DNA of 64,000 bases from Microbacterium luticocti DSM 19459 (GTDB lineage Bacteria; Actinomycetota; Actinomycetes; Actinomycetales; Microbacteriaceae), in assembly GCF_000422405.1 (NCBI RefSeq), contig NZ_AULS01000001.1:516409-580408 (forward strand), read 5' to 3'. The notes below the pieces were generated by a model that made no database searches, was not told the origin of the DNA, and worked only from the letters and a program-made list of their open reading frames with translations. Made by a program: the position numbers and the translations under genes. Every line of letters starts with the position of its first letter. The first letter of the stretch is position 1. This document shows, in pieces, positions 9,783 to 18,357 of this stretch.

Positions 9783-10418
9783 ATGAGCAGCCCGACCGCC
9801 GGGGACGTGCCCGCGCCCGCCGACCGGCCGATCGGCCTCGCGGTGCTGCTGGTGGCGGCCGGTGCGCTCGGGTGGTGGGCCGCGTTCCGGCTCACCCTGG
9901 AGCATCTGCACGCGCTCGAGCATCCGGGTGCCGTGCTCGGCTGCGACATCAGCGTGCTGGTGCAGTGCGGCGATGCCCTCGACTCGCCGCAGGGCAGCGT
10001 GTTCGGGTTCAGCAACGCCCTGCTCGGCGTCGCGTTCTGGGTGGTGCCGGTCATCGTCGGCGCCGCGATCCTGGCCGGGGCTCGCTTCGCCCGGTGGTTC
10101 TGGCTGCCGGTGTGGCTGGGCACGGCGGGGGCGTTCGCGTTCGTGTGCTGGTTCGTCGTGCAGAGCGTGTTCGTGCTGCACGCGCTGTGCCCCTGGTGCA
10201 TGCTCACCTGGGCCGTGACGATCCCGATGTTCCTGGCCGTCACCGTGCACGTGCTGCGTGCCGGGCACCTGCCGGCCGGCGCGGGCGTGCGGCGCGCGGC
10301 GGCGCACCTGATGGCCTGGGTGCCGCCGGCGACCATCGTGCTGTACGGCGTGATCGTGCTCGTCGCCCAGGTGCGGCTGGGCGCCGTCGTGAACATCTGG
10401 CACACCTTCTTCGGCTGA
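9783..10418 (+). CDS. Vitamin K epoxide reductase (VKOR) family protein
   Basis: A 211-residue membrane protein with five hydrophobic segments. VKOR homologues reoxidise the disulfide-forming system of the cell envelope using quinones. The redox-active 'CPWC' lies in 'LHALCPWCMLTW', and an extracytoplasmic cysteine pair is seen in 'LGCDISVLVQCGDAL'. 'GFSNALLGVAFW' is also family-typical. Unlike some homologues no thioredoxin domain is fused, so a separate DsbA-like partner is expected elsewhere. It follows the small exported peptide gene after five bases and precedes hrpA by 59 bases. Confidence 0.93.
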   Translation: MSSPTAGDVPAPADRPIGLAVLLVAAGALGWWAAFRLTLEHLHALEHPGAVLGCDISVLVQCGDALDSPQGSVFGFSNALLGVAFWVVPVIVGAAILAGARFARWFWLPVWLGTAGAFAFVCWFVVQSVFVLHALCPWCMLTWAVTIPMFLAVTVHVLRAGHLPAGAGVRRAAAHLMAWVPPATIVLYGVIVLVAQVRLGAVVNIWHTFFG

Positions 10419-10477
10419 GAAAACCTGACGTGCACATCCACGCCTGAGCGCACCGCCGGGCGGTACGATGGCAGGCT

Positions 10478-13400
10478 GTGTCTGCGCCCGAACCCGTGAT
10501 CGTCTACCCGCCCGAGCTGCCCGTCAGCGCGGCGCGGGACGAGATCGCGCGCGCCGTGGCCGCGCACCAGGTCGTGATCGTCGCCGGCGCGACCGGGTCG
10601 GGCAAGACCACCCAGCTGCCGAAGATCCTGCTCGAAGCCGGGGCCGGCCGCATCGCGCACACCCAGCCACGGCGGATCGCCGCCCGTTCCATCGCCGAGC
10701 GGATCGCGGGCGAGCTGCAGGTGCCGGTGGGCACCACGGTCGGGTACAAGGTGCGGTTCACCGACAAGGTCTCGGACCAGACCCGCATCGCACTGATGAC
10801 CGACGGCATCCTGCTCAACGAGATCCACCGCGACCGGCTCCTGACCCGCTACGACGCGATCATCGTCGACGAGGCGCACGAGCGCTCGCTCAACGTCGAC
10901 TTCCTGATCGGCTATCTGCGCCGCATCCTGCCGCGCCGGCCGGATCTGAAGGTGGTCATCACCTCGGCGACGATCGACCCCGCCAGTTTCGCCGCGCACT
11001 TCGCCGACGCGCAGGGGGTGCCCGCCCCGATCATCGAGGTGTCGGGCCGCACCCACCCGGTCGAGATCCGGTACCGCGCGCGCACCGACGACGCCGACGA
11101 CGACATCGACCCGCTGCTGGCGGCGCTGCGCGAGCTCGACCGGGAGCCGGCCGGTGACGTGCTGGTGTTCCTGCCGGGTGAGGCCGAGATCCGTGATGCG
11201 ATGGATGCCGTCCGCGGCATGTACGCGAAGGATGCCGCCCCCACCGAGGTGCTGCCGCTGTACGGCCGACTGTCGGCCGCCGACCAGCATCGGGTGTTCG
11301 AACCCTCGGCGGTCCCCGGCGTGCGCCGACGCGTCATCCTCGCCACCAACGTCGCCGAGACGAGCCTGACCGTCCCGGGCATCCGGTACGTGGTGGATTC
11401 CGGCACCGCCCGCATCTCGCGGTACAGCACCCGCAGCAAGGTGCAGCGGCTGCCGATCGAGCCGATCTCGCAGGCATCGGCCCAGCAGCGCTCCGGCCGC
11501 GCCGGGCGTACGGCGCCCGGCGTGGCGATCCGGATGTACTCCGCCGAGGACTTCGCGTCGCGTCCGGAGTTCACCGAGCCCGAGATCCTGCGCACCAGCC
11601 TCGCATCGGTGGTGCTGCAGATGCTGGCACTCGGGTTCGGCGACATCGCCGACTTCCCGTTCCTGACCCCTCCCGACTCGCGCGGCGTGAAGGCGGCGTT
11701 CGACCTGCTCGTCGAACTGGGCGCGGTGACGACCCGGCCGCCCCGCGAGCGCGACGACGCCCGGCCGCACCGCGAGCGCGGCGGGTCGACGCGTCGCCGG
11801 GTGCTCACCGACATCGGCCGAGAGCTGGCGCGTCTGCCCATCGACCCGCGGTTCGCGCGCATGCTGCTGCAGGCGCGCCGCACCGGGGTGCTGCCCGAGG
11901 TGCAGGCGATCGTCGCCGGACTGTCGATCCCCGACGTGCGCGAGCGGCCCGACGAGCACCGCGACCAGGCCGACCGGCTGCACGCCCGGTTCACCGATCC
12001 GACCAGCGACTTCCTCACCCTGCTGAACCTGTGGAACCACCTGCAGCAGCTGCAGCGCGACCTCGGCTCGAGCGCCTTCCGGCGCACCTGCCGCGCGGAG
12101 TATCTGAACTATGTGCGGGTGCGCGAGTGGTTCGACGTGCACCGGCAGCTCGGCTCGCTGCTGAGGCCCTCAACCCACGACCGGGGTGGGCCCGGCGACC
12201 GGGGCACGGCCGACCCCGACGCGATCCACCAGGCGATCCTGTCGGGGCTGCTCTCGCACATCGGCGTGCTCGACACCCGGTCGCTCGCGGCAGCCGGCGA
12301 CCGTCGTCAGCCCGGCGGTACGCGCGGCAAGCCCCGTGCCGAGTACCTCGGTGCCCGCGGCGCGCGGTTCGCGATCTTCCCGGGCTCGGGGCTGCGCACA
12401 TCCCGCCCGCAGGCGGTCATGGCCGCCGAGCTCGTCGAGACCAGTCGGCTGTTCGCGCGCACGGTCGCCGTCATCGACCCGGCTTGGGCCGAGGCCCCGG
12501 CCGGCGACCTCGCCAAGCGGTCGCTGTCCGACCCGCACTGGTCGAAGGACGCCGGTGCCGCCGTCGCCGACGAGAAGGTCACCCTGTTCGGGGTGCCGAT
12601 CATCCCCCGCCGCACCGTGCAGCTGGCCCGCATCGACCGGCCGATGGCGCGCGAGCTGTTCCTGCGACACGCCCTGGTCGACGGCGAATGGGACACGACC
12701 GCGCTCGGCACGGGGCTGACCGCGTTCGACCGGCGCAACCGCGAGCTGCGCCGCCGCCTCGAGAAGCTCGAAGAGCGCGAGCGCCGACGCGACATCCTCG
12801 CCGGCGACGAGGCGGTGTACGCGTTCTACGACGCCCGTGTGCCCCGCGACGTGTTCGACGTGCGCTCGTTCCAGTCGTGGTGGCGCGAGGCGCAGGCGCG
12901 CACCCCGCGGCTGCTCGAGATGACCGAGGCCGACCTCGTCGACGAGGCATCCCGCGCCGACGAACGCGACTTCCCCACGCGGTGGCGGCAGGGCGACCAG
13001 CAGCTGACGCTGGCGTATCGCTTCGAGCCGGGCGCGCCCGACGACGGGGTCACCGCCGTCGTGCCGCTGGCGCTGCTGCCACAGTTGCGTCCGGACGGGT
13101 TCGACTGGCAGGTGCCGGGTCTGCGCGACGAGCTGATCGCCGCGCTCATCAAGGCGCTGCCCAAGGCGATCCGCCGACATGTGGTGCCGGCATCCGATTG
13201 GGCGTCCCGCTTCGCCGACGAACTGGCCGGGCAGGGGCCCGAGCACCATGAGGGCCTGCCCGCCGCGACGCTGCGTCAGGCGCTGGCCGACCGCATCCGG
13301 CGGGTGGCGAGCCTGCCGGTGGGCGTCGACGACTTCGACATGACACGCGTGCCCGGCCACCTGCAGGTCTCGTTCCGCGCCGTCGACGGCCGGGGCCGCA

Positions 13401-14437
13401 CGGTCGGCTCCGACCGTGACCTGGCGGTGCTGCAGGCCCGGCTCGCCGACAGATCGCGGGATGCCGTGGCCAGGTCGCTGGGCGACACTCCGCGCCCGAC
13501 CCCCACCCGCCGCGGTGCCGCCGGCGGCCGTTCCGACGCGCCCCGCCCGCCGCAGGGCGCCGCCGCGGCCGAACGAGCGGGCATGACCACGTGGGATCTC
13601 GGCACGCTTCCCGAGGTCGTCGACACCACCGTCCCCGGCGGCGTCGTGCGCGGCTACCCCGCCCTGGTCGACACCGGTGCGGCCGTCGACCTGCGCATCA
13701 TGGCCACACCCGAGCAGGCCGAGGCGAGCACCCGCGCCGGGGTGCGCCGGCTGGTGCTGTGCTCGACGCCCAGTCCGGCCGAGTACGTGCTCGACCACCT
13801 CACCGCCGCCGAGAAGCTGGCGCTGGCCGCCTCGCCGTACCCGTCGGCCCGCGCCGCGGTCGAGGACTGCCGTGTCGCCGTCGCCGACGCCGTCATCGGC
13901 CGCGTGCAGCCCGACGGCGTCGTCCGCACCGCCGCCGACTTCGACCGCGTGCGCGAGGCGTTCTCGGCCGCCGTGGTCGACGAGCTGTTCGCCGCGGTCT
14001 CGTTGCTGGCGCGCATCCTGGTCGCCGCCCGCGACGTGGAACGCGCCGTCAAGGGCACCAACGCGCTCACCCTGCTGGCGGCGCTGAACGATGTGAAGGG
14101 CCAGCTCGCGGGCCTGGTCCACCCCGGATTCGTCTCGCGCACCGGCCTGGACCGGCTCGTGCACCTGCCCCGCTACCTGCAGGCCGCGCTGCAGCGGGTG
14201 CGCGAGCTGCCCGACGCGCCCGGCCGTGACCGGCAGCGGCAGACCGAATACGAGCGCGCCGCCGCCGCGTACGCCGACGCCGGCGGCACCATCCCGCCCG
14301 CCTCCGACGAGGCGGCACGGCTGGTGACGGTGCGCTGGATGCTCGAGGAGTACCGGGTGAGCCTGTTCGCCCAGGCGCTGGGCACCGCCGGTTCGGTGTC
14401 GTTGCCGCGCATCCACAAGGCGCTGTCGGGGACTTGA
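10478..14437 (+). CDS. hrpA: ATP-dependent RNA helicase HrpA
   Basis: A 1319-residue DEAH-box helicase. The Walker A motif GATGSGKT is at residues 37-44, DEAH at 131-134, 'VITSATID' is motif III, and the helicase C-terminal motifs 'ATNVAETSLTVPGI' and 'QRSGRAGR' follow. Helicase-associated HA2 and OB-fold regions come next, then a long C-terminal DUF3418 domain as in full-length HrpA. HrpA remodels mRNA and acts in translation and ribosome quality control. GTG start at 10478. A perfect inverted repeat follows the stop codon. It appears to be a single-gene unit. Confidence 0.95.
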   Translation: MSAPEPVIVYPPELPVSAARDEIARAVAAHQVVIVAGATGSGKTTQLPKILLEAGAGRIAHTQPRRIAARSIAERIAGELQVPVGTTVGYKVRFTDKVSDQTRIALMTDGILLNEIHRDRLLTRYDAIIVDEAHERSLNVDFLIGYLRRILPRRPDLKVVITSATIDPASFAAHFADAQGVPAPIIEVSGRTHPVEIRYRARTDDADDDIDPLLAALRELDREPAGDVLVFLPGEAEIRDAMDAVRGMYAKDAAPTEVLPLYGRLSAADQHRVFEPSAVPGVRRRVILATNVAETSLTVPGIRYVVDSGTARISRYSTRSKVQRLPIEPISQASAQQRSGRAGRTAPGVAIRMYSAEDFASRPEFTEPEILRTSLASVVLQMLALGFGDIADFPFLTPPDSRGVKAAFDLLVELGAVTTRPPRERDDARPHRERGGSTRRRVLTDIGRELARLPIDPRFARMLLQARRTGVLPEVQAIVAGLSIPDVRERPDEHRDQADRLHARFTDPTSDFLTLLNLWNHLQQLQRDLGSSAFRRTCRAEYLNYVRVREWFDVHRQLGSLLRPSTHDRGGPGDRGTADPDAIHQAILSGLLSHIGVLDTRSLAAAGDRRQPGGTRGKPRAEYLGARGARFAIFPGSGLRTSRPQAVMAAELVETSRLFARTVAVIDPAWAEAPAGDLAKRSLSDPHWSKDAGAAVADEKVTLFGVPIIPRRTVQLARIDRPMARELFLRHALVDGEWDTTALGTGLTAFDRRNRELRRRLEKLEERERRRDILAGDEAVYAFYDARVPRDVFDVRSFQSWWREAQARTPRLLEMTEADLVDEASRADERDFPTRWRQGDQQLTLAYRFEPGAPDDGVTAVVPLALLPQLRPDGFDWQVPGLRDELIAALIKALPKAIRRHVVPASDWASRFADELAGQGPEHHEGLPAATLRQALADRIRRVASLPVGVDDFDMTRVPGHLQVSFRAVDGRGRTVGSDRDLAVLQARLADRSRDAVARSLGDTPRPTPTRRGAAGGRSDAPRPPQGAAAAERAGMTTWDLGTLPEVVDTTVPGGVVRGYPALVDTGAAVDLRIMATPEQAEASTRAGVRRLVLCSTPSPAEYVLDHLTAAEKLALAASPYPSARAAVEDCRVAVADAVIGRVQPDGVVRTAADFDRVREAFSAAVVDELFAAVSLLARILVAARDVERAVKGTNALTLLAALNDVKGQLAGLVHPGFVSRTGLDRLVHLPRYLQAALQRVRELPDAPGRDRQRQTEYERAAAAYADAGGTIPPASDEAARLVTVRWMLEEYRVSLFAQALGTAGSVSLPRIHKALSGT

Positions 14438-14469
14438 CGCGACCGCCCCGCCGGGTGAAAAGTGTCTTC

Positions 14470-14494
14470 CCGGGTCGGATGGAATCCGACCCGG
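14470..14494. promoter_or_regulatory. Perfect 11-base inverted repeat between hrpA and the DUF3311/symporter operon
   Basis: CCGGGTCGGAT (14470-14480) and ATCCGACCCGG (14484-14494) flank a GGA spacer. It lies 33 bases after the hrpA stop and 28 bases before the DUF3311 start, so it could be an hrpA terminator without a T-tract or an operator for the transport operon. Its core GGATGGAATCCG also occurs at 9578-9589. Confidence 0.4.
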
Positions 14495-14522
14495 ACGACA
14501 ACTGAATGCGGAAGGAACGACG

Positions 14523-14792
14523 ATGACCTCCCCCGACACTCCGACGCGCGGTCCGGCACGGCCCGGACCGTATGTCATCTCCGGCATCCTCATCGCGCTC
14601 GCGATCGTGATGCCCCTGCTCGTGCCGATGTACGCGAGCTGGGACCCCGCCCTGTGGGGCATCCCGTTCTTCTACTGGTACCAGCTGCTGTGGGTGTTCA
14701 TCGCCTCGGGCCTGCTGGCCGTCGCCTACGTGATCATGCGCAATGAGGACCGGCGCCGTCGCGCCGAGGTCCGTGGCCGGAGGGATGCCTGA
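14523..14792 (+). CDS. DUF3311 small membrane protein
   Basis: An 89-residue protein with two hydrophobic segments (about residues 17-38 and 50-70) and the DUF3311 phrase 'GIPFFYWYQLLWVF'. DUF3311 proteins are regularly encoded directly before sodium:solute symporters of the MctP type and are thought to be accessory subunits; the function is not proven. A GGAAGGA ribosome binding site precedes the ATG. Its TGA overlaps the ATG of the next gene (TGATG), so the two are translationally coupled. Confidence 0.88.
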   Translation: MTSPDTPTRGPARPGPYVISGILIALAIVMPLLVPMYASWDPALWGIPFFYWYQLLWVFIASGLLAVAYVIMRNEDRRRRAEVRGRRDA

Positions 14793-16489
14793 TGCCTGTG
14801 CTGTTCGCAGACCCGGTCCCCCCGCAGCGCCCGGTCGACTGGGTGCCGCTGGTCATCGTCGTCGTGCTGTTCGTGGTGGTGGCGGTGATCGGCTTCCTCG
14901 CCTCGCGGTGGCGTACCGCGCCGGCCGAGCGCGGCCTGCACTCGCTGGACGAGTGGGGCCTGGGCGGCCGCGGGTTCGGCACCTGGGTCACCTGGTTCCT
15001 GCTGGGCGGCGACCTGTACACCGCCTACACGTTCGTGGCCGTGCCGGCCGCGATGTGGGCCTCGGGTGCGGTGAGCGGCTTCTTCGCCGTGCCGTACACG
15101 ATCGTGCTCTACCCGATCGTGTTCCTGCTGATGTCGCGGCTGTGGTCGGTGTCGCATCGGCACGGCTACGTCACCCCGGCCGACTTCATCGGCGGCCGGT
15201 ACGGCAGCCGCAGCCTGTCGCTGGCGGTGGCCGTCACCGGCATCATCGCGACGATGCCGTACATCGCCCTGCAGCTGGTGGGCATCAAGTCGGTGCTGAC
15301 GGTGCTGGGCCTGGGCTCGAACACGAACTGGTTCATGGCCGACCTGCCGCTGATCATCGCGTTCGTCGTGCTGGCCGCCTACACCTACACGGCGGGGCTG
15401 CGGGCGCCGGCGCTCATCGCGGTGGTCAAAGACATCCTCATCTACGTGGCCATCGTGGTGGCGATCATCTACCTGCCGACCAAGTTCGGCGGGTGGGAGA
15501 ACATCTTCTCGGCCGCCGACGACAAGCTCAGTGCCACCAACCCCGCCACCGGCGCCCCGTTCGGCGCCGTGATCCCGGGCGCGGCGTCGTTCAACGCGTA
15601 CTGGACGCTGGCTCTGGGCTCGGCGATGGCGCTGTTCATGTACCCGCACTCGATCACCGGCGTGCTGGCCACCAAGAGCCGCAACACCATCCGCCGCAAC
15701 GCGATGATCCTGCCGCTGTACTCGCTGATGCTCGGCGGTCTGGCGCTCCTGGGCTATGTGGCGATCAAGGCGGGCACGGCGCCGGTCGACGTGAACGGGG
15801 CGGTGAACGCGCAGCTGGTGGTGCCGCAGCTGTTCAGCGACGCGTTCCCGAAGTGGTTCGCGGGCGTCGCGCTGGCGGCCATCGCGATCGGGGCGCTGGT
15901 GCCGGCGGCGATCATGTCGATCGCGGCGTCGAACCTGTTCACCCGCAACGTGTACCGGGACTTCTTCAAGAAGGACGCCACCCCGCAGCAGGAGGCGAAG
16001 GTCTCGAAGCTGGTGTCGCTGATCGTCAAGGTCGGTGCGCTGGTGTTCGTGCTGGGCATGGACCAGTCCTCGGCGATCAACCTGCAGCTGCTGGGCGGCA
16101 TCTGGATCCTGCAGACGTTCCCGGCGATCGTCGCGGGCCTGTACACCCGCTGGTTCAACAAGTGGGCACTGCTGGTCGGCTGGGCCACGGGCATCGTGTA
16201 CGGCACGGTCGCCGCCTACAACGTCGTGAACCCGGCCACGCACAAGCACTTCGGCGGGTCGATCGCGGCGTTCCCGTTCACCGACATCCCGGTGTACATC
16301 GGCGTGTCGGCGTTCGTGATCAACGCGGTCGTGGCCACGGTGCTCACCCTCATCCTGCGCCTGGCCAAGGTCGTGGATGCCACCGACAGCACGCGCGCGT
16401 CGGACTACGGTGCCGACGAGCACGACCCGAAGGTGATCGAGATCGAGAAGGAGGCGGCCGCCGAGCCCGGCAACCCGCTGGCCGGGTGA
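14792..16489 (+). CDS. Sodium:solute symporter (MctP-like monocarboxylate uptake permease)
   Basis: A 565-residue SSS-family transporter with about 13 hydrophobic segments. Recognisable stretches are 'EWGLGGRGFGTWVTWFLLGGDLYTAYTF', 'VTPADFIGGRYGSRSLS' and 'MSIAASNLFTRNVYRDFF'. Members paired with DUF3311 take up short monocarboxylates such as pyruvate, lactate or propionate with Na+ or H+; the substrate here is inferred. It overlaps the DUF3311 gene by one base. The C-terminal tail is hydrophilic and acidic. Confidence 0.92.
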   Translation: MPVLFADPVPPQRPVDWVPLVIVVVLFVVVAVIGFLASRWRTAPAERGLHSLDEWGLGGRGFGTWVTWFLLGGDLYTAYTFVAVPAAMWASGAVSGFFAVPYTIVLYPIVFLLMSRLWSVSHRHGYVTPADFIGGRYGSRSLSLAVAVTGIIATMPYIALQLVGIKSVLTVLGLGSNTNWFMADLPLIIAFVVLAAYTYTAGLRAPALIAVVKDILIYVAIVVAIIYLPTKFGGWENIFSAADDKLSATNPATGAPFGAVIPGAASFNAYWTLALGSAMALFMYPHSITGVLATKSRNTIRRNAMILPLYSLMLGGLALLGYVAIKAGTAPVDVNGAVNAQLVVPQLFSDAFPKWFAGVALAAIAIGALVPAAIMSIAASNLFTRNVYRDFFKKDATPQQEAKVSKLVSLIVKVGALVFVLGMDQSSAINLQLLGGIWILQTFPAIVAGLYTRWFNKWALLVGWATGIVYGTVAAYNVVNPATHKHFGGSIAAFPFTDIPVYIGVSAFVINAVVATVLTLILRLAKVVDATDSTRASDYGADEHDPKVIEIEKEAAAEPGNPLAG

Positions 16490-16501
16490 GATGCTGGTGA
16501 G

Positions 16502-17443
16502 ATGGCACAGGCGATCGAGTACATCCAGTTCGGTGGACCGGAGGTCCTGACGCGTGCGGAGGTGACCTCCCCGGCACCCGGTGCCGGGGAGGTCACCGTG
16601 CGCATCGACGCCGCCGGCGTCAACCCGATCGACGCGAAGATCCGCTCGGGGCTGCGCCCCACCGGCGCGATCACCGCCCCGCGACGCATCGGCGGCGACG
16701 GGGCGGGCACCGTGATCGCGGTCGGGCCCGACGTCGAGGACGTGGCGGTGGGTCAGGACGTGATCGTGTTCGGTGCGACCGGTACCTACGCCACCGAGAT
16801 CACCGTGCCGACCGGGTGCGTGCAGCCGCGGCCGCCGCAGGTGTCGGCCGCCGAGGGTGCGGCCCTGGGGGTGCCGGCAGGGACGGCCTACCAGACGCTG
16901 CGCTCGCTGAGCGTGCGCGCCGGCGACACGGTGCTGGTGCACGGCGGCTCGGGAGCGGTGGGGCAGGCCCTCGTGCAGTTCGCGACGCTGTGGGGTGCGG
17001 CCGTGGTGGCCACCGCATCCGGCCGCCGGCACGATCGGCTGCGCGAACTGGGCGCGATCCCGGTCGCCTACGGCGACGGGCTCGAGCAGCGGGTGCGCGC
17101 CGCGGCGCCGGCGGGCATCACCGCGGTGGTCGATGTCGCCGGCACCGACGAGGCGATCGACGTCTCTCTGCGGCTGGCACCGGACCGCGCTCGGGTGGCG
17201 ACGCTGGTGCGGGGCGCGGATGCTGCGGCCCTGGGCATCCGCGCGTTCCTGGGCGGCTCTCCCGAGCCGCTGACGCCCCGCCAGCAGCAGCTGCGCGCCG
17301 AGGCGATGCCGGTCACCCTGGCGCTGATGGCGGCCGGCCGGTTCTCGGTGGAGCTCGGGCCGAGCTTTCCGCTCGCCGAGGCCGCCGAGGCGCACCGGGC
17401 GCTCGCCGCGGGCGTGGACGGCAAGATCACGCTGATCCCGTAG
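16502..17443 (+). CDS. Zinc-independent quinone oxidoreductase / NADP-dependent MDR oxidoreductase
   Basis: A 313-residue medium-chain dehydrogenase/reductase of the quinone-oxidoreductase type. The N-terminal GroES-like domain has 'AAGVNPIDAKIRSG', and the Rossmann domain has the nucleotide-binding 'VHGGSGAVGQALVQFA'. The catalytic zinc cysteines of alcohol dehydrogenases are absent, as expected for this subfamily. The start is 13 bases after the symporter stop. The last 17 bases overlap the convergent sulfurtransferase gene. The natural substrate is unknown. Confidence 0.9.
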   Translation: MAQAIEYIQFGGPEVLTRAEVTSPAPGAGEVTVRIDAAGVNPIDAKIRSGLRPTGAITAPRRIGGDGAGTVIAVGPDVEDVAVGQDVIVFGATGTYATEITVPTGCVQPRPPQVSAAEGAALGVPAGTAYQTLRSLSVRAGDTVLVHGGSGAVGQALVQFATLWGAAVVATASGRRHDRLRELGAIPVAYGDGLEQRVRAAAPAGITAVVDVAGTDEAIDVSLRLAPDRARVATLVRGADAAALGIRAFLGGSPEPLTPRQQQLRAEAMPVTLALMAAGRFSVELGPSFPLAEAAEAHRALAAGVDGKITLIP

Positions 17444-18278
17444 CCGCGCTCTCGGTTCCGGTCGCCACGTCGCGTCCGGGCGTGTTCGACCACTGGCTCC
17501 ACGAGCCCGGATACACGGTCACGTCGATCCCGGCGACCGCTCCGGCCAGCGCGGTGTGCGCGGCGGTCACCCCCGATCCGCAGTAGGCGGCCACCGGCAC
17601 GGCGTCGGTCGCGCCGGCTGCGGCGAACGCATCGCGGATGGCCGCGGCATCCGCGAACCTGCCGTCGCGCAGATGCACGGTGCTCGGCAGGTTGACGGCG
17701 CCCGGGATGTGTCCGGCCACCGGGTCGAGCGGCTCGCTCTCGCCGCGGTACCGCTCCGGGGCCCGCACGTCCAGCAGCACGCCGCGCGCCGGCCACGCGG
17801 CGGCCTCGTCGATGGAGGCCACGCCCTGCGTGATCTCGTGCAGCACCACGGTGCCGGGTGCGGGCCGCACCTCGCCGGTCTCAAGCTTCCCGCCGGCGTC
17901 GCGCCACGCGCGAAGGCCGCCGTCCAGCACCCGCACGTCGTCGATGCCGCACCCACGCAGCAGGAACCATGCCCGCGCGGCGCCCATCATGTTCCAGTCG
18001 TCGTAGGCGACCACGACCTCGCCGGGGTTCAGACCCCACCGCCGCGCCGAGGCCTGCAGGTCATCGACCGGTGGCAGAGGGTGCCGGCCCTGCGCGGGGG
18101 CGCCGATGTGCGCGAGCTCGGTGTCCATGTCGACATACACCGCGCCGGGCAGATGTCCGGCCAGGTACGCGGGCCGGCCGTCCGGCTCGTCGAGGCGGTA
18201 GCGCACATCCAACAGGCGCACCGGGGCGCCCGTGGCGAGCAGGTCGGACAGGTCGGCGGCGCTGATCAGCGGGTTCAT
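17427..18278 (-). CDS. Sulfurtransferase, tandem rhodanese domains
   Basis: A 283-residue thiosulfate/3-mercaptopyruvate sulfurtransferase with two rhodanese domains. The N-terminal one is inactive-type ('LLDVRYRLDEPDGR'). The C-terminal one carries the active-site loop 'CGSGVTA' with Cys233. The internal phrase 'GHIPGAVNLPS' is typical. The ATG at 18276-18278 is chosen because upstream in-frame codons run into the divergent gene and the mature start 'MNPLISAADL' fits the family. It is divergent from a sulfhydrylase gene (79 bases between starts), suggesting shared sulfur-metabolism regulation. Confidence 0.92.
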   Translation of the reverse strand: MNPLISAADLSDLLATGAPVRLLDVRYRLDEPDGRPAYLAGHLPGAVYVDMDTELAHIGAPAQGRHPLPPVDDLQASARRWGLNPGEVVVAYDDWNMMGAARAWFLLRGCGIDDVRVLDGGLRAWRDAGGKLETGEVRPAPGTVVLHEITQGVASIDEAAAWPARGVLLDVRAPERYRGESEPLDPVAGHIPGAVNLPSTVHLRDGRFADAAAIRDAFAAAGATDAVPVAAYCGSGVTAAHTALAGAVAGIDVTVYPGSWSQWSNTPGRDVATGTESAATGSA

Positions 18279-18357
18279 GGTTCCATCGTGCCGCGTCGGA
18301 CGCAACAGTTCGACACACGCCACACTCGCGCACGGCCCCGGCCCGGACAATGGACGC

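Noticed and set aside
9551..12142. 863-codon minus-strand frame opposite VKOR and hrpA
   Set aside because: Shadow frame; VKOR and HrpA motifs define the coding strand.
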